In this document: positions 14,806 through 22,553 of the stretch, piece after piece
Layout: every line of letters begins with the position of its first letter
Position numbering within the stretch: the stretch's first letter is position 1
Origin: Methanosuratincolales archaeon
Lineage (GTDB): Archaea > Thermoproteota > Methanomethylicia > Methanomethylicales > Methanomethylicaceae
Assembly: GCA_014361445.1 (NCBI GenBank)
Contig: JACIVQ010000013.1
Span: 1-32,672 of the forward strand
Direction: 5' to 3'
DNA: 32,672 nucleotides
Made by a program: the position numbers and the translations under genes
Notes under the pieces: model-generated
Seen by the model: only the letters and a program-made list of their open reading frames with translations
What the model was told of the DNA's origin: nothing
Databases searched by the model: none

Positions 14806-14844
14806 AGCGTCAAAAATTTTAGAAAAACCCTCTCTTTGATCCTG

Positions 14845-14880
14845 TCGGGCAAATCATGGCAACTCAAAAATTATGCCCGA
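14845..14880. repeat. 7-bp inverted repeat between the IS and pyrG
   Basis: TCGGGCA (14845-14851) and TGCCCGA (14874-14880) are perfect inverted repeats separated by 22 bases. They lie over 200 bases before pyrG. No function is assigned; the rest of 14811-15091 shows no gene. Confidence 0.3.
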
Positions 14881-15091
14881 TTAGAGAACCTCCAAGGAGA
14901 TCCACAGGTCTCAGTCGTGGGTAATTGGCTCAATCGAACACTCCTAATGTTTTTTCCAATATAACTCCCTACAATCAAGACTGAATGGTGCAAAAGTCTG
15001 CTAACGAAAATCGTCCCCCTCCTAATTTTTCCGTAGGATATCTTTTTATCTTTTCTCAATTATAGTCTACAAAAACTGAGGGACGTTGAGG

Positions 15092-16699
15092 ATGAGTAAA
15101 TTTATCTTCGTGACCGGCGGTGTACTTAGTAGTGTTGGGAAGGGGATCCTTACATCATCGATAGGCAAGATGTTGCAGGTAAGAGGTTATTCAGTCTCGG
15201 CTGTCAAGATTGATCCGTATGTTAATGTCGACGCTGGTACCATGAACCCCTACATGCATGGGGAAGTCTACGTAACAGACGACGGTGGGGAGACGGACCT
15301 TGATCTGGGTCATTACGAAAGGTTCTTGGATATTAATATTCCAAAATTCAACAACATAACAACCGGTCAGGTTTATGCCTCGGTGATAGAGAAGGAGAGG
15401 AAGGGTGAGTATCTGGGTAGATGTGTACAGATAATACCTCACGTGACCGACGAGATCAAAAACCGAATAAGGACTGCCGCAAAGATGGCCAAATGCGACA
15501 TCCTTCTCGTGGAAATTGGTGGCACAGTGGGGGATATCGAGAGCCTTCCTTTCTTTGAGGCTGTCAGACAGATGCGTCTTGAGGAGGGTTATGACGACAC
15601 ATTATTCATACACTTGGCTCTGGTTCCAATTTTAGACGTCACAAAAGAGCAGAAGAGTAAACCTTTTCAGCACAGCGTACAGGAGCTTAGAAGGATCGGA
15701 ATACAGCCCGACATTCTTGTAGCCCGGTGCCACGTCTCGCTGGATGAACCTGTAAAGAGAAAGATCTCGCTTTTTGGGAGCGTCCCCTACGAGGCGGTCT
15801 TCACATCATATGATGTTGATAATATATACGTGCTGCCCATGGAGCTCGACAAACAGGGGATGGGTGAGTACATCGTGAAGCGGCTATCCCTTTACAACAA
15901 TACCCCTAACTGGAAAGAATGGAGCTCCATAGTTTCATCTTTTAAGACCTCTCAGAAATCCGTCAGAATAGCGATGTGTGGAAAATACACGAAGTTGGCA
16001 GACTCTTATGTGAGCATCATCGAGGCTCTAAAGCATGCGGGTGCGAAGGTGGGCGTGACGCCCCATTTAGAGTGGATCGAGACCACGGTCTTTGAGGAAG
16101 AACCTTCAACTGTATCCACTTTGAGTAAATACGACGGGATAATGGTTCTTCCTGGCTTTGGTGCGAGGGGCACAGAGGGAAAAATTATGGCTATAAAGTT
16201 CGCACGCGAGAAGAAGATCCCCTTCTTGGGAATATGTTTCGGCTTTCAGCTTGCTGTGGTCGAGTTCGCAAGGAATGTCCTTGGTTATAGGGAAGCAGAT
16301 ACCACAGAAGTGAATCCGAGCACTCCGCACCCCGTAATTGACCTATTACCGGAACAGAGGAGCGTGGGTGCTTTAGGGGGCACAATGCGCCTTGGTGCCT
16401 ACAAGATATTCCTCGAAGAAGGCACGTTAGCCCACCGGTTATACGGGTCAAAGGAAATCTCAGAGCGGCACCGCCATAGATACGAGGTCAACCCAGACTA
16501 CTGGGAAGCTTTGAGAAAAGGTGGACTTGTTCTCAGCGGGTTCTCTTACGATAAGAGACGAGTGGAGTTTATCGAGCTTCCTGATCACCCATTCTTCCTT
16601 GGGACACAGTCTCACCCAGAGTTCAAGTCTAGACCTGGCAATCCCTCCCCGCCATATCTTGGTTTCATTAAAGCCTCAGCTGGCATGTTGAAAAGTTAA
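15092..16699 (+). CDS. pyrG: CTP synthase
   Basis: The 535-residue enzyme makes CTP from UTP, ATP and glutamine. The N-terminal synthetase domain shows [40 protein letters not shown] and GGTVGDIES. The C-terminal class I glutamine amidotransferase domain shows [12 protein letters not shown], the nucleophile C382 ([10 protein letters not shown]) and the final [12 protein letters not shown] with the catalytic His-Glu pair. Length is normal. ATG at 15092 is preferred; an SD-like CTGAGGG lies about 9-10 bases upstream. An in-frame TTG at 15086 would add two residues. Confidence 0.97.
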   Translation: MSKFIFVTGGVLSSVGKGILTSSIGKMLQVRGYSVSAVKIDPYVNVDAGTMNPYMHGEVYVTDDGGETDLDLGHYERFLDINIPKFNNITTGQVYASVIEKERKGEYLGRCVQIIPHVTDEIKNRIRTAAKMAKCDILLVEIGGTVGDIESLPFFEAVRQMRLEEGYDDTLFIHLALVPILDVTKEQKSKPFQHSVQELRRIGIQPDILVARCHVSLDEPVKRKISLFGSVPYEAVFTSYDVDNIYVLPMELDKQGMGEYIVKRLSLYNNTPNWKEWSSIVSSFKTSQKSVRIAMCGKYTKLADSYVSIIEALKHAGAKVGVTPHLEWIETTVFEEEPSTVSTLSKYDGIMVLPGFGARGTEGKIMAIKFAREKKIPFLGICFGFQLAVVEFARNVLGYREADTTEVNPSTPHPVIDLLPEQRSVGALGGTMRLGAYKIFLEEGTLAHRLYGSKEISERHRHRYEVNPDYWEALRKGGLVLSGFSYDKRRVEFIELPDHPFFLGTQSHPEFKSRPGNPSPPYLGFIKASAGMLKS

Positions 16700-16785
16700 A
16701 ACTACAAAATTAGAATTAAAAATTTAAAATTTTACAAATAAATAAAAAATAAAGAATATAAAACATCACAAAAAAGGTTGTAAGG
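16700..16785. terminator. A/T-rich convergent terminator region
   Basis: The spacer between convergent pyrG and the ArsR-like gene is almost all A/T. On the minus strand it gives several T-runs (including TTTTTT just after the gene end), which is how archaeal transcription commonly terminates. The plus strand has shorter T-runs (aaattttac). Confidence 0.45.
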
Positions 16786-17094
16786 CTAATCCAAAATCAG
16801 CCTTACTTCCTTAACATTAGTTGTGCAAACTTTTTTAACCCCTCTCACACCGGGCTTGTAGATGGTCTTCACGAGACCTGCTCCTTCGAGTATCCTCATC
16901 TGCGCACTCGCATTTGCCTTGCTCTGCCTTATGAGTTCTGCGATCTGTTGCATGTCAACTTCTTTCCCTTTAATGTAGTTCAATATCTGAATCCTTGTAG
17001 GGGACGAGAGAGCCATTGCAACATTGGCAACATTGTCCCCTTTTACTACTATAACGCCTTCATTAATAGAACTTGAACTTTCTGTTTCAGTCAT
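16786..17094 (-). CDS. ArsR-like winged-helix transcription regulator
   Basis: The 102-residue protein has a short polar N-terminus and a winged helix from about residue 24: ANVAMALSSPTRIQILNYIK, the recognition region MQQIAELIRQSKANASAQMR, and a wing with YKPGVRGVKKV. There are no paired cysteines for metal sensing, so it is not a typical ArsR metal sensor; archaeal relatives are usually called HTH or ArsR-family regulators of unknown ligand. It is monocistronic, convergent with pyrG and divergent from the DUF460 gene. A TATA-like element on the minus strand near 17137-17147 fits its ATG at 17094. Confidence 0.8.
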   Translation of the reverse strand: MTETESSSSINEGVIVVKGDNVANVAMALSSPTRIQILNYIKGKEVDMQQIAELIRQSKANASAQMRILEGAGLVKTIYKPGVRGVKKVCTTNVKEVRLILD

Positions 17095-17248
17095 TTATCC
17101 CACCTTTTATCGCATACTTGTAACTGATTTGTAAAACATATACTTTTAAACTTTTTGTTGCAAAAATACAATTATGGACCTACCTATTAAAAACAATAAA
17201 TAGCTAATTTTATAACCCAATGTAGATTATATCTATCGAACAACCTCT

Positions 17249-17259
17249 AATATATAAAT
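17249..17259 (+). promoter_or_regulatory. TATA box for the DUF460 gene
   Basis: aatatataaat is centred about 24 bases before the ATG at 17278, predicting a leaderless transcript from that codon. Confidence 0.5.
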
Positions 17260-17277
17260 CTTTATTTGCTGATGGCC

Positions 17278-19209
17278 ATGATTCCTTACAAAGTGGTGCT
17301 TGGTCTTGATAGGTTGCCTTCCTATTCTGGATTCTCTCTTGTACTAGCTGACCAATCTGGAATAATATTAAAACAGGAGGTCGCATCAAAGGAGGACGTC
17401 TTGGAACTCGTTCGCCCACACAAAGTGGATGCTGTCGCAATTGACAACATCTATGAGCTCGGCTCAGAACAGGATATAAAGAGCTTTATGAGCTACCTCT
17501 ATAACGCAGACCTGATTCAAATAACGGGCTCACCGATACATGGCTTTAAACCATTGTCTGTAATCGGAAGAGAGTTGGGGATCACGAGGGGTGAAAAGCT
17601 CTTTCCACTCAAGTCCGCCGAAGTCTGCGCTAGGGCTGTCTTCTCCGGACATGGCTTCATCGTAAAACTCTTTGACCCCGAGACCAGAGTCACAATCTCA
17701 CGAAGGAGGAGTTTCGGTCCAGGAGGCATGAGTGCTGGCAGATTTAGGAGAAGCGTTCAAGGCGCGATTCTGAGCCTGGCAAAGAGCATAGAGTCCGCGC
17801 TCCGTACGAGAGGGATTGACTACGACTTATCTCTGAAGAAAGGCTCTCACGGGGTCGAGAGCGCATCTTTCATAATTTACGCCCCGAGGAATCAACTATC
17901 TGGAATCATCCGGCCAATACGAACCTCCAGCGTGAATGTGAGGATTACCCCTCTCTTCTCAAGGTCCTTCGACTTCGCCCCAATCGGTGCAAAAGCTGAA
18001 CAGTTGCACAAGCGCCACCTCATTATAGGGGTGGATCCGGGTATGGTCTCTGGTCTGGCTGTTCTCGACCTTAATGGGAACGTGGTCCACCTTTCGAGCG
18101 GGAGGGGGATCAGCAGGGGTCAAATAACACGAATTGTTGCTTCTCTAGGTAGGGCGCTCATCTTCGCATCCGACGTTCGCCCACCGCCCTCCATGGTTCT
18201 GAAACTATCCGCATCCCACAACGCCATCACATATTTTCCTGAACAGTCACTGAGAACCTCTGAGAAACTGGAGATAGTTGAAAAGTTGGAACTCGAACAG
18301 AAGATTGAGGTCGCCGACTCCCATCAGCGGGATGCGCTATCTGCTGCATTTAAAGCTTACTCCTTCTACAAGAATAAGCTTGAGCAGTGCGCCTCACATG
18401 TTAAGGAATTGGGGGTCCAAGTGAATTTGGACGACATTAAAGCTCAGGTCATAAGGGGCATGAGCATCAAAGATGCCATAGCCTCTTCAAAAACCCCATC
18501 TCCAGAGAGACCCTTGCGCAAAAAACGTAAGAGTTCGGAGAGGGAGTTGATCAACGTTCTTGAGAGTAAGCTACTCAACATCCAATGTGAAAGGGACTCG
18601 CTCTCTCTCAAGGTAAAGGCCCTTGAGGAGAGGATAGAAGAGCTTGAGCTTGAGTTACGCCTTGCAAAGAGGAAGGAACGCGTGCCAGCCATACCCGAAA
18701 CTTACGAGATGGAACGACGAATAGGTGCACTCCTTGGAGAGGTTGCAAAATTGAGGGCAGATCTTGAATCTGAGAAAACGAAGAATCTAAAAATACTTTC
18801 AGAAATGGCCTCGCTTGCGTCTGGCAACTCTTTGATATTTTACAAATACCCCTCACTTAAAGAAGCTCTCAAGTCTTCCAGTGAGGGTGGCGTGTTGGTG
18901 AAAAAAGCGGAGCCCCTGAACGATGAGCTCAAAAAAGAACTTAAACGCTCGCCACCGAAATTTATAATCATCCAAGAGGGTCCCCCCGAAGTTCTGATGT
19001 TTGAGCTCGAGATACCAGTAATACTGCTAAGAGAACTCACATTTACAGATTATTCTGGGTTCGTCATAGTCGAGAAAAGCTCCTTCGAGCACGCCATGGA
19101 GGCCTCTAGACAGAAACTTGCCGATTTATTAAGAGAAAAAAAGAAAAAAATTAAAGCAATATTCGAAGAATACCAACTCGAAAGGATGAGGGAACTCAAT
19201 AAAGCGTGA
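17278..19209 (+). CDS. DUF460/COG2433 RuvC-like nuclease-fold protein with coiled coil
   Basis: The roughly 643-residue archaea-specific protein has three parts: an N-terminal region, an RNase H/RuvC-like domain from about residue 248 (LIIGVDPGMVSGLAVLDLNG, with D253, and later ADSHQRDALSAAFKAY carrying a second acidic pair), and a charged coiled coil at about 400-525. The C-terminal domain includes KFIIIQEGPPEVLMFELEIP. The family is predicted to act on nucleic-acid junctions, but its function is unproven. Starts at 17266 (TTG), 17272 (ATG) and 17278 (ATG) share the frame; the TATA position favours the last. The 3' end overlaps the convergent S-adenosylmethionine synthetase gene by 14 bases. 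Confidence 0.85.
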   Translation: MIPYKVVLGLDRLPSYSGFSLVLADQSGIILKQEVASKEDVLELVRPHKVDAVAIDNIYELGSEQDIKSFMSYLYNADLIQITGSPIHGFKPLSVIGRELGITRGEKLFPLKSAEVCARAVFSGHGFIVKLFDPETRVTISRRRSFGPGGMSAGRFRRSVQGAILSLAKSIESALRTRGIDYDLSLKKGSHGVESASFIIYAPRNQLSGIIRPIRTSSVNVRITPLFSRSFDFAPIGAKAEQLHKRHLIIGVDPGMVSGLAVLDLNGNVVHLSSGRGISRGQITRIVASLGRALIFASDVRPPPSMVLKLSASHNAITYFPEQSLRTSEKLEIVEKLELEQKIEVADSHQRDALSAAFKAYSFYKNKLEQCASHVKELGVQVNLDDIKAQVIRGMSIKDAIASSKTPSPERPLRKKRKSSERELINVLESKLLNIQCERDSLSLKVKALEERIEELELELRLAKRKERVPAIPETYEMERRIGALLGEVAKLRADLESEKTKNLKILSEMASLASGNSLIFYKYPSLKEALKSSSEGGVLVKKAEPLNDELKKELKRSPPKFIIIQEGPPEVLMFELEIPVILLRELTFTDYSGFVIVEKSSFEHAMEASRQKLADLLREKKKKIKAIFEEYQLERMRELNKA

Positions 19210-20413
19210 ATTTCCTCTGAAGTATTCCCTCCGTTATTTTGTCTATCTGGTCGAACTCTTCATTCACTATGGACTCGATCTCGCTTTGGAGCCCACTCGT
19301 GAGAACACTCCCACTCTCGAGCAATAACTGAACATTGGTCATATGTGGGTCATCTATTGGTCTGCCTATCTGGCTGACGATCTTCACATAAGCCTCCTTA
19401 ACCCCTTTTAATTCAGCTATCCTGTTGGCTATTATAACTGCCATCACGTTGTAGATCTTGCCTATATGACTTACAGGATTCTTCCCAGCTGTCGCCTCAA
19501 GCGACATAGGTCTTGACGGTGTTATGAGCCCGTTGACCCTGTTACCCCTTCCGGTCTCACCATCATCGCCCATTTCTGCAGAGGTTCCAGTTACGGTTAT
19601 GTAGACTATGCCCAGGTCTGGTCTGTCTGCGTTGTTCAGATATATCTCGACTGGCAAATCACTCTTTTTGGCGACGAAGTCCTCCAGCTCCTTCTTTAGC
19701 TGCTCCTTGACAGATATGTAGTGATCTAAGTCTGGTATCAGTTTTGAAACCATTGCTACGGCAAGCGTTAGTTTGATCTCCCTTCCACTCCTTAATCCCA
19801 TCACTTTGACGTCCTCGCCCACCTCCGGTAGCCTCTTTCTCATGTATGGTGAGTTCACGAACCTCTCTGTCTCATACACCGCCCTTTCTAGGGAATCCAA
19901 CGGCGCGTATGCAACACCAAAGGATGTGTCATTGGAACACTTGTTCTCTCTCCTTGCCTCATAGTTGCAGACAAGATCTGCAGAGCCCTTTCCTACCCTA
20001 TGATCGACGATTACATGGCTCTCAGGATTTAAAAAACGCAAGTTCTCCCGAATCCAGTTCTTCGCCGACTCAACCGCAATCCTCCCTACTGGGATGTACT
20101 CCTTCACTCCGTTGTTCGATACCTCTGTTGTGGCTCTCCCTGACATCAAGATGTATATGGGTGTTAAGACCTCTCCTCCGCCGAACTTTACGTTTGCCTG
20201 ACCTCCGACTAACAGCACCTTATCGACATTGTGGTGCAGTATCTGACCGAACCTCTCCTTGTAGACCTTGCAGAGCTGAAGGCTGAACTCTTCGGACAGG
20301 CTGTCCGCTATATAATCCGGATGACCTAGCCCCTTCCGCTCCACAAACTCTACACTATGCAACTCGACTGACTGTTGGTTGAGCCTCTCGATGACAACGT
20401 TTCTATTGGCCAA
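19196..20413 (-). CDS. mat: archaeal S-adenosylmethionine synthetase
   Basis: The 405-residue enzyme makes S-adenosylmethionine from ATP and methionine and is of the archaeal type, distinct in sequence from bacterial MetK. Seen are [73 protein letters not shown] and [20 protein letters not shown]. Length is standard (about 400). A TATA-like element (aataaatag on the minus strand, near 20455) precedes the ATG. It would supply the methyl donor for the SAM-dependent enzymes in the window, such as MoaA and the methyltransferase at 20849. Confidence 0.97.
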   Translation of the reverse strand: MANRNVVIERLNQQSVELHSVEFVERKGLGHPDYIADSLSEEFSLQLCKVYKERFGQILHHNVDKVLLVGGQANVKFGGGEVLTPIYILMSGRATTEVSNNGVKEYIPVGRIAVESAKNWIRENLRFLNPESHVIVDHRVGKGSADLVCNYEARRENKCSNDTSFGVAYAPLDSLERAVYETERFVNSPYMRKRLPEVGEDVKVMGLRSGREIKLTLAVAMVSKLIPDLDHYISVKEQLKKELEDFVAKKSDLPVEIYLNNADRPDLGIVYITVTGTSAEMGDDGETGRGNRVNGLITPSRPMSLEATAGKNPVSHIGKIYNVMAVIIANRIAELKGVKEAYVKIVSQIGRPIDDPHMTNVQLLLESGSVLTSGLQSEIESIVNEEFDQIDKITEGILQRKFTLY

Positions 20414-20482
20414 TCATGCCACCGCCCTGACATGTGGTAAATATTCACAATTACTATTTATTGTTATCCTTATTATCACATT

Positions 20483-20497
20483 ATTACTGATAGTAAT
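20483..20497. repeat. palindrome ATTACT-GAT-AGTAAT
   Basis: A perfect 6-3-6 inverted repeat lies between the Sm-like gene and the downstream synthetase gene, upstream of the latter's TATA element. It could be an operator or part of a terminator; nothing decides which. Confidence 0.3.
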
Positions 20498-20521
20498 ATT
20501 TTGATACTCTCAACAAAGCCC

Positions 20522-20749
20522 CTATGTGCTGGTCCTAATGTAGAGGATGTTGTTTCCCCTGACTAAGATCTTTCCATACTTCGCAACGGGATTACCATCA
20601 TCTACCGCTTCGACAGCGTCCACAAGTATGAGGTTCATTGTCTGGTCGTACTTAACCAAATTTCCGATGTATTCATGCCCGTCCTTTAGCTTTACCAAAA
20701 TCTGGTTGTGCAGGGCTTTGTTCAGAAGCCTCAATGGCTCGCTAGGCAT
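20522..20749 (-). CDS. Sm-like archaeal RNA-binding protein
   Basis: The 75-residue protein is a single Sm fold. The Sm1 motif is ILVKLKDGHEYIGNLVKYDQTMNLIL, reported here by key residues (the DG...G...D..MNL pattern), and the Sm2 motif is ILVRGNNILYI. Archaeal Sm proteins form heptameric rings that bind U-rich RNA. The ATG at 20749 follows an A/T-rich TATA-like stretch (tttataata on the minus strand, about 20780-20788). It stands alone rather than next to the ribosomal protein L37e gene, a common neighbour in archaea. Confidence 0.93.
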   Translation of the reverse strand: MPSEPLRLLNKALHNQILVKLKDGHEYIGNLVKYDQTMNLILVDAVEAVDDGNPVAKYGKILVRGNNILYIRTST

Positions 20750-20848
20750 CTATTTACACCATTGTTATCATCATGATCACTTATTATAAAAACCTGTCGC
20801 AGGACTTTATATAAGACTGCATACTCGCATACTAACTACTTAATCACT

Positions 20849-21520
20849 TCAAAATCCTTCCTTCTTAAACACACAAAAGACATCCCTCATTTCATCTAGA
20901 TCGTATATCTCCGTCCCCTTCGGCAGTCCGTTAGGAACGCTGGCTTTTTTTATAATACTTATGCCGAAAGAGCCTTGGTCTTTGAGGACTCTCATTATCT
21001 CAGATATTGCTTTTTCTTGGTCTTCTGTTAACTGTAAAGCGGTTACACTCACGACAATGTCCACACTCCCGCTCCTAATGGGAAGAAACTCAGCATCCGC
21101 TAGAATGAGCTCTACATTATCCTTTATTCTTCCCACAAGTTTTTGTTGCGACTCTAAACTTTCCCCTCCCAAAGCCTTCGCCCCAACTTCTGCCCCTCTT
21201 TCTGCGTCCCTTTCCACTTCTGTTTCAGCCCTTGCCTCTGCCGCCTTTGCTCCCCCCGAATAAACATTCGTAACGCCCGTTGCCCTCTTCTTAGCCTCCC
21301 TCAGCATATTTAACGAAATGTCCACCCCAACGATCAGTTTGCAATTAACTTTCTCGAATAGCAAACCGGTGCCGCATCCTACATCTAGCAGGAGGTCTTT
21401 CTCTTTAGGTCTAAGTTTCCCTAGTAGAAAACTGATCTTCGGCATCTGCTCCTCTTTATACCTCTCATCGTAAAGGTGCGCTGTTGCGTTATAGTCCCTT
21501 AGCAAGTCTAATTTTCCCAT
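20849..21520 (-). CDS. class I SAM-dependent methyltransferase with low-complexity insert
   Basis: The 223-residue protein has a Rossmann methyltransferase core: YNATAHLYDERYKEEQ, motif I LLLDVGCGTG (residues 43-52), IVGVDISLNMLREAKKRA, then ILADAEFLPI and SVDIVVSVTALQLTEDQEKA. Between the second and third core strands (about residues 87-130) lies an Ala/Glu/Arg-rich insert (AEARAETEVERDAERGAEVG) not expected in the family; its DNA is purine-rich on the coding strand. The substrate is unknown (UbiE/Methyltransf_11-like). The insert looks like an expanded repeat within an otherwise intact gene. Confidence 0.82.
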   Translation of the reverse strand: MGKLDLLRDYNATAHLYDERYKEEQMPKISFLLGKLRPKEKDLLLDVGCGTGLLFEKVNCKLIVGVDISLNMLREAKKRATGVTNVYSGGAKAAEARAETEVERDAERGAEVGAKALGGESLESQQKLVGRIKDNVELILADAEFLPIRSGSVDIVVSVTALQLTEDQEKAISEIMRVLKDQGSFGISIIKKASVPNGLPKGTEIYDLDEMRDVFCVFKKEGF

Positions 21521-21595
21521 ATCGCCCTCAAAAACTTAAAATATCGATTTAATTAACTTATTTGCTGCAGACCAATACCATCGGGGGGAACTTTT

Positions 21596-21922
21596 TTGTC
21601 AGAGGTACAAAAAACTGAAGCACAAGGTGCAGAAAAACCACCAATGCCAAAGGATGTCATTTTAGTTGGAAAGAAGCCAGTTATGAGCTATGCCATGGCA
21701 GCACTGATGCAACTCAGCAACAGCGGAACCATAACAATAAAGGCAAGAGGGAGGGCTATCTCACGCGCTGTTGACGTGGCAGAGGTAGTCTCAAAGAGAT
21801 TCCTCAGCGGTAATGCAGTCGTCGAATCCGTCAGCATAGGCACAGAGACCGTCGGAGATCCGCCAAAGAACGTCTCAATAATCGAGATCAAGATCTCTGG
21901 AAAGCCTGGCAAGACGCAGTAA
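21596..21922 (+). CDS. albA: chromatin protein Alba
   Basis: The 108-residue protein has a polar N-terminal extension of about 17 residues and then the Alba fold: DVILVGKKPVMSYAMAALMQ, with the conserved Lys pair in VGKKPV that contacts DNA and is acetylated in some species, then ITIKARGRAISRAVDVAEVV and IEIKISGKPGK. Alba dimers coat DNA and RNA in archaea. The start is TTG at 21596, supported by an SD-like GGGGGGA (21583-21589). A TATA-like tract lies at 21534-21560. Confidence 0.95.
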   Translation: MSEVQKTEAQGAEKPPMPKDVILVGKKPVMSYAMAALMQLSNSGTITIKARGRAISRAVDVAEVVSKRFLSGNAVVESVSIGTETVGDPPKNVSIIEIKISGKPGKTQ

Positions 21923-22037
21923 TGATCAGCAAGGATCAGCGAAGGACAAGCGCCTTTCCACTCATAAGCACCTTTTAACTTTTTTTAAGGGGCGCTAATG
22001 GACCCATAACTTCGCTTCCTAGACAGGATGAAAGGAC

Positions 22038-22313
22038 TTATCCGCCTGCCACGGGTGGAAATATTGAGATGCAGTCCCCATCACTCAACTCTGTCTCAAG
22101 CCCTCTCAGTTCCCTCACATCTCTACCATTCACCAAAATCTTAACCATCTCCTTGATTTTCTCCCCTTCCATCACTGCATCCCTGAAAACCTCTCCGAAC
22201 CTCTCAATAAGGGCAAAGATAGCATCACCCACCGTATCTGCACAGTTCAATTCCACAGAGTTTGTTCCCAGAAGTTCTCTGAGTGTTGCGAAGAACTCTA
22301 TTCTTATTGCCAA
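22038..22313 (-). CDS. moaD: MoaD/ThiS-like sulfur-carrier protein
   Basis: The 91-residue protein has the ubiquitin-like fold and the C-terminal GG needed for thiocarboxylate formation (SDGDCISIFPPVAGG). The N-terminus is IRIEFFATLRELLG and VNGRDVRELRGLETELSDGD is typical of MoaD. It would deliver sulfur for molybdopterin synthase. The start is TTG at 22313, after an SD-like GGGAGGGAGA. It is divergent from, and 240 bases from, the tungsten aldehyde oxidoreductase gene, a functional neighbour. MoaE is not in the window. Confidence 0.9.
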   Translation of the reverse strand: MAIRIEFFATLRELLGTNSVELNCADTVGDAIFALIERFGEVFRDAVMEGEKIKEMVKILVNGRDVRELRGLETELSDGDCISIFPPVAGG

Positions 22314-22553
22314 AAGATCTCTCCCTCCCCTTCATCCCATCTATATCTTTTTTCATGTCTGCCCTTATTCATTTTTTGTTTTTTATTAAATCTTGAACGA
22401 GTAATCCCGCACTCTTAACATTATGGATAAGCCACACACCATTTATAGGTGGGATACAAGCGAATGTTAGCAGGAGTAACTGGCAGAGAGCAAAATACAT
22501 TTCGACAAGTATAAGTATTATCCAAATTTTATGAGTAGTCCAGAGGGAATTTC

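Larger units (their letters stand above)
13371..14810 (+). mobile_element. IS200/IS605-group (IS1341-like) element: RHH gene + tnpB, no tnpA
   Basis: The element is bounded by two hairpins with the same TTTA loop (13377-13396 and 14785-14805), the usual IS200/IS605 terminal structures. It holds a 43-aa ribbon-helix-helix gene overlapping a full-length tnpB. No Y1 transposase tnpA is present, so it would need help in trans to move. Boundaries are approximate; left-end sequence starts near 13371 and the right end lies just past the second hairpin. Confidence 0.7.

Noticed and set aside
14871-15059. 62-codon minus-strand ORF before pyrG
   Set aside because: No recognisable domain, no SD, and composition unlike neighbouring proteins; treated as intergenic.
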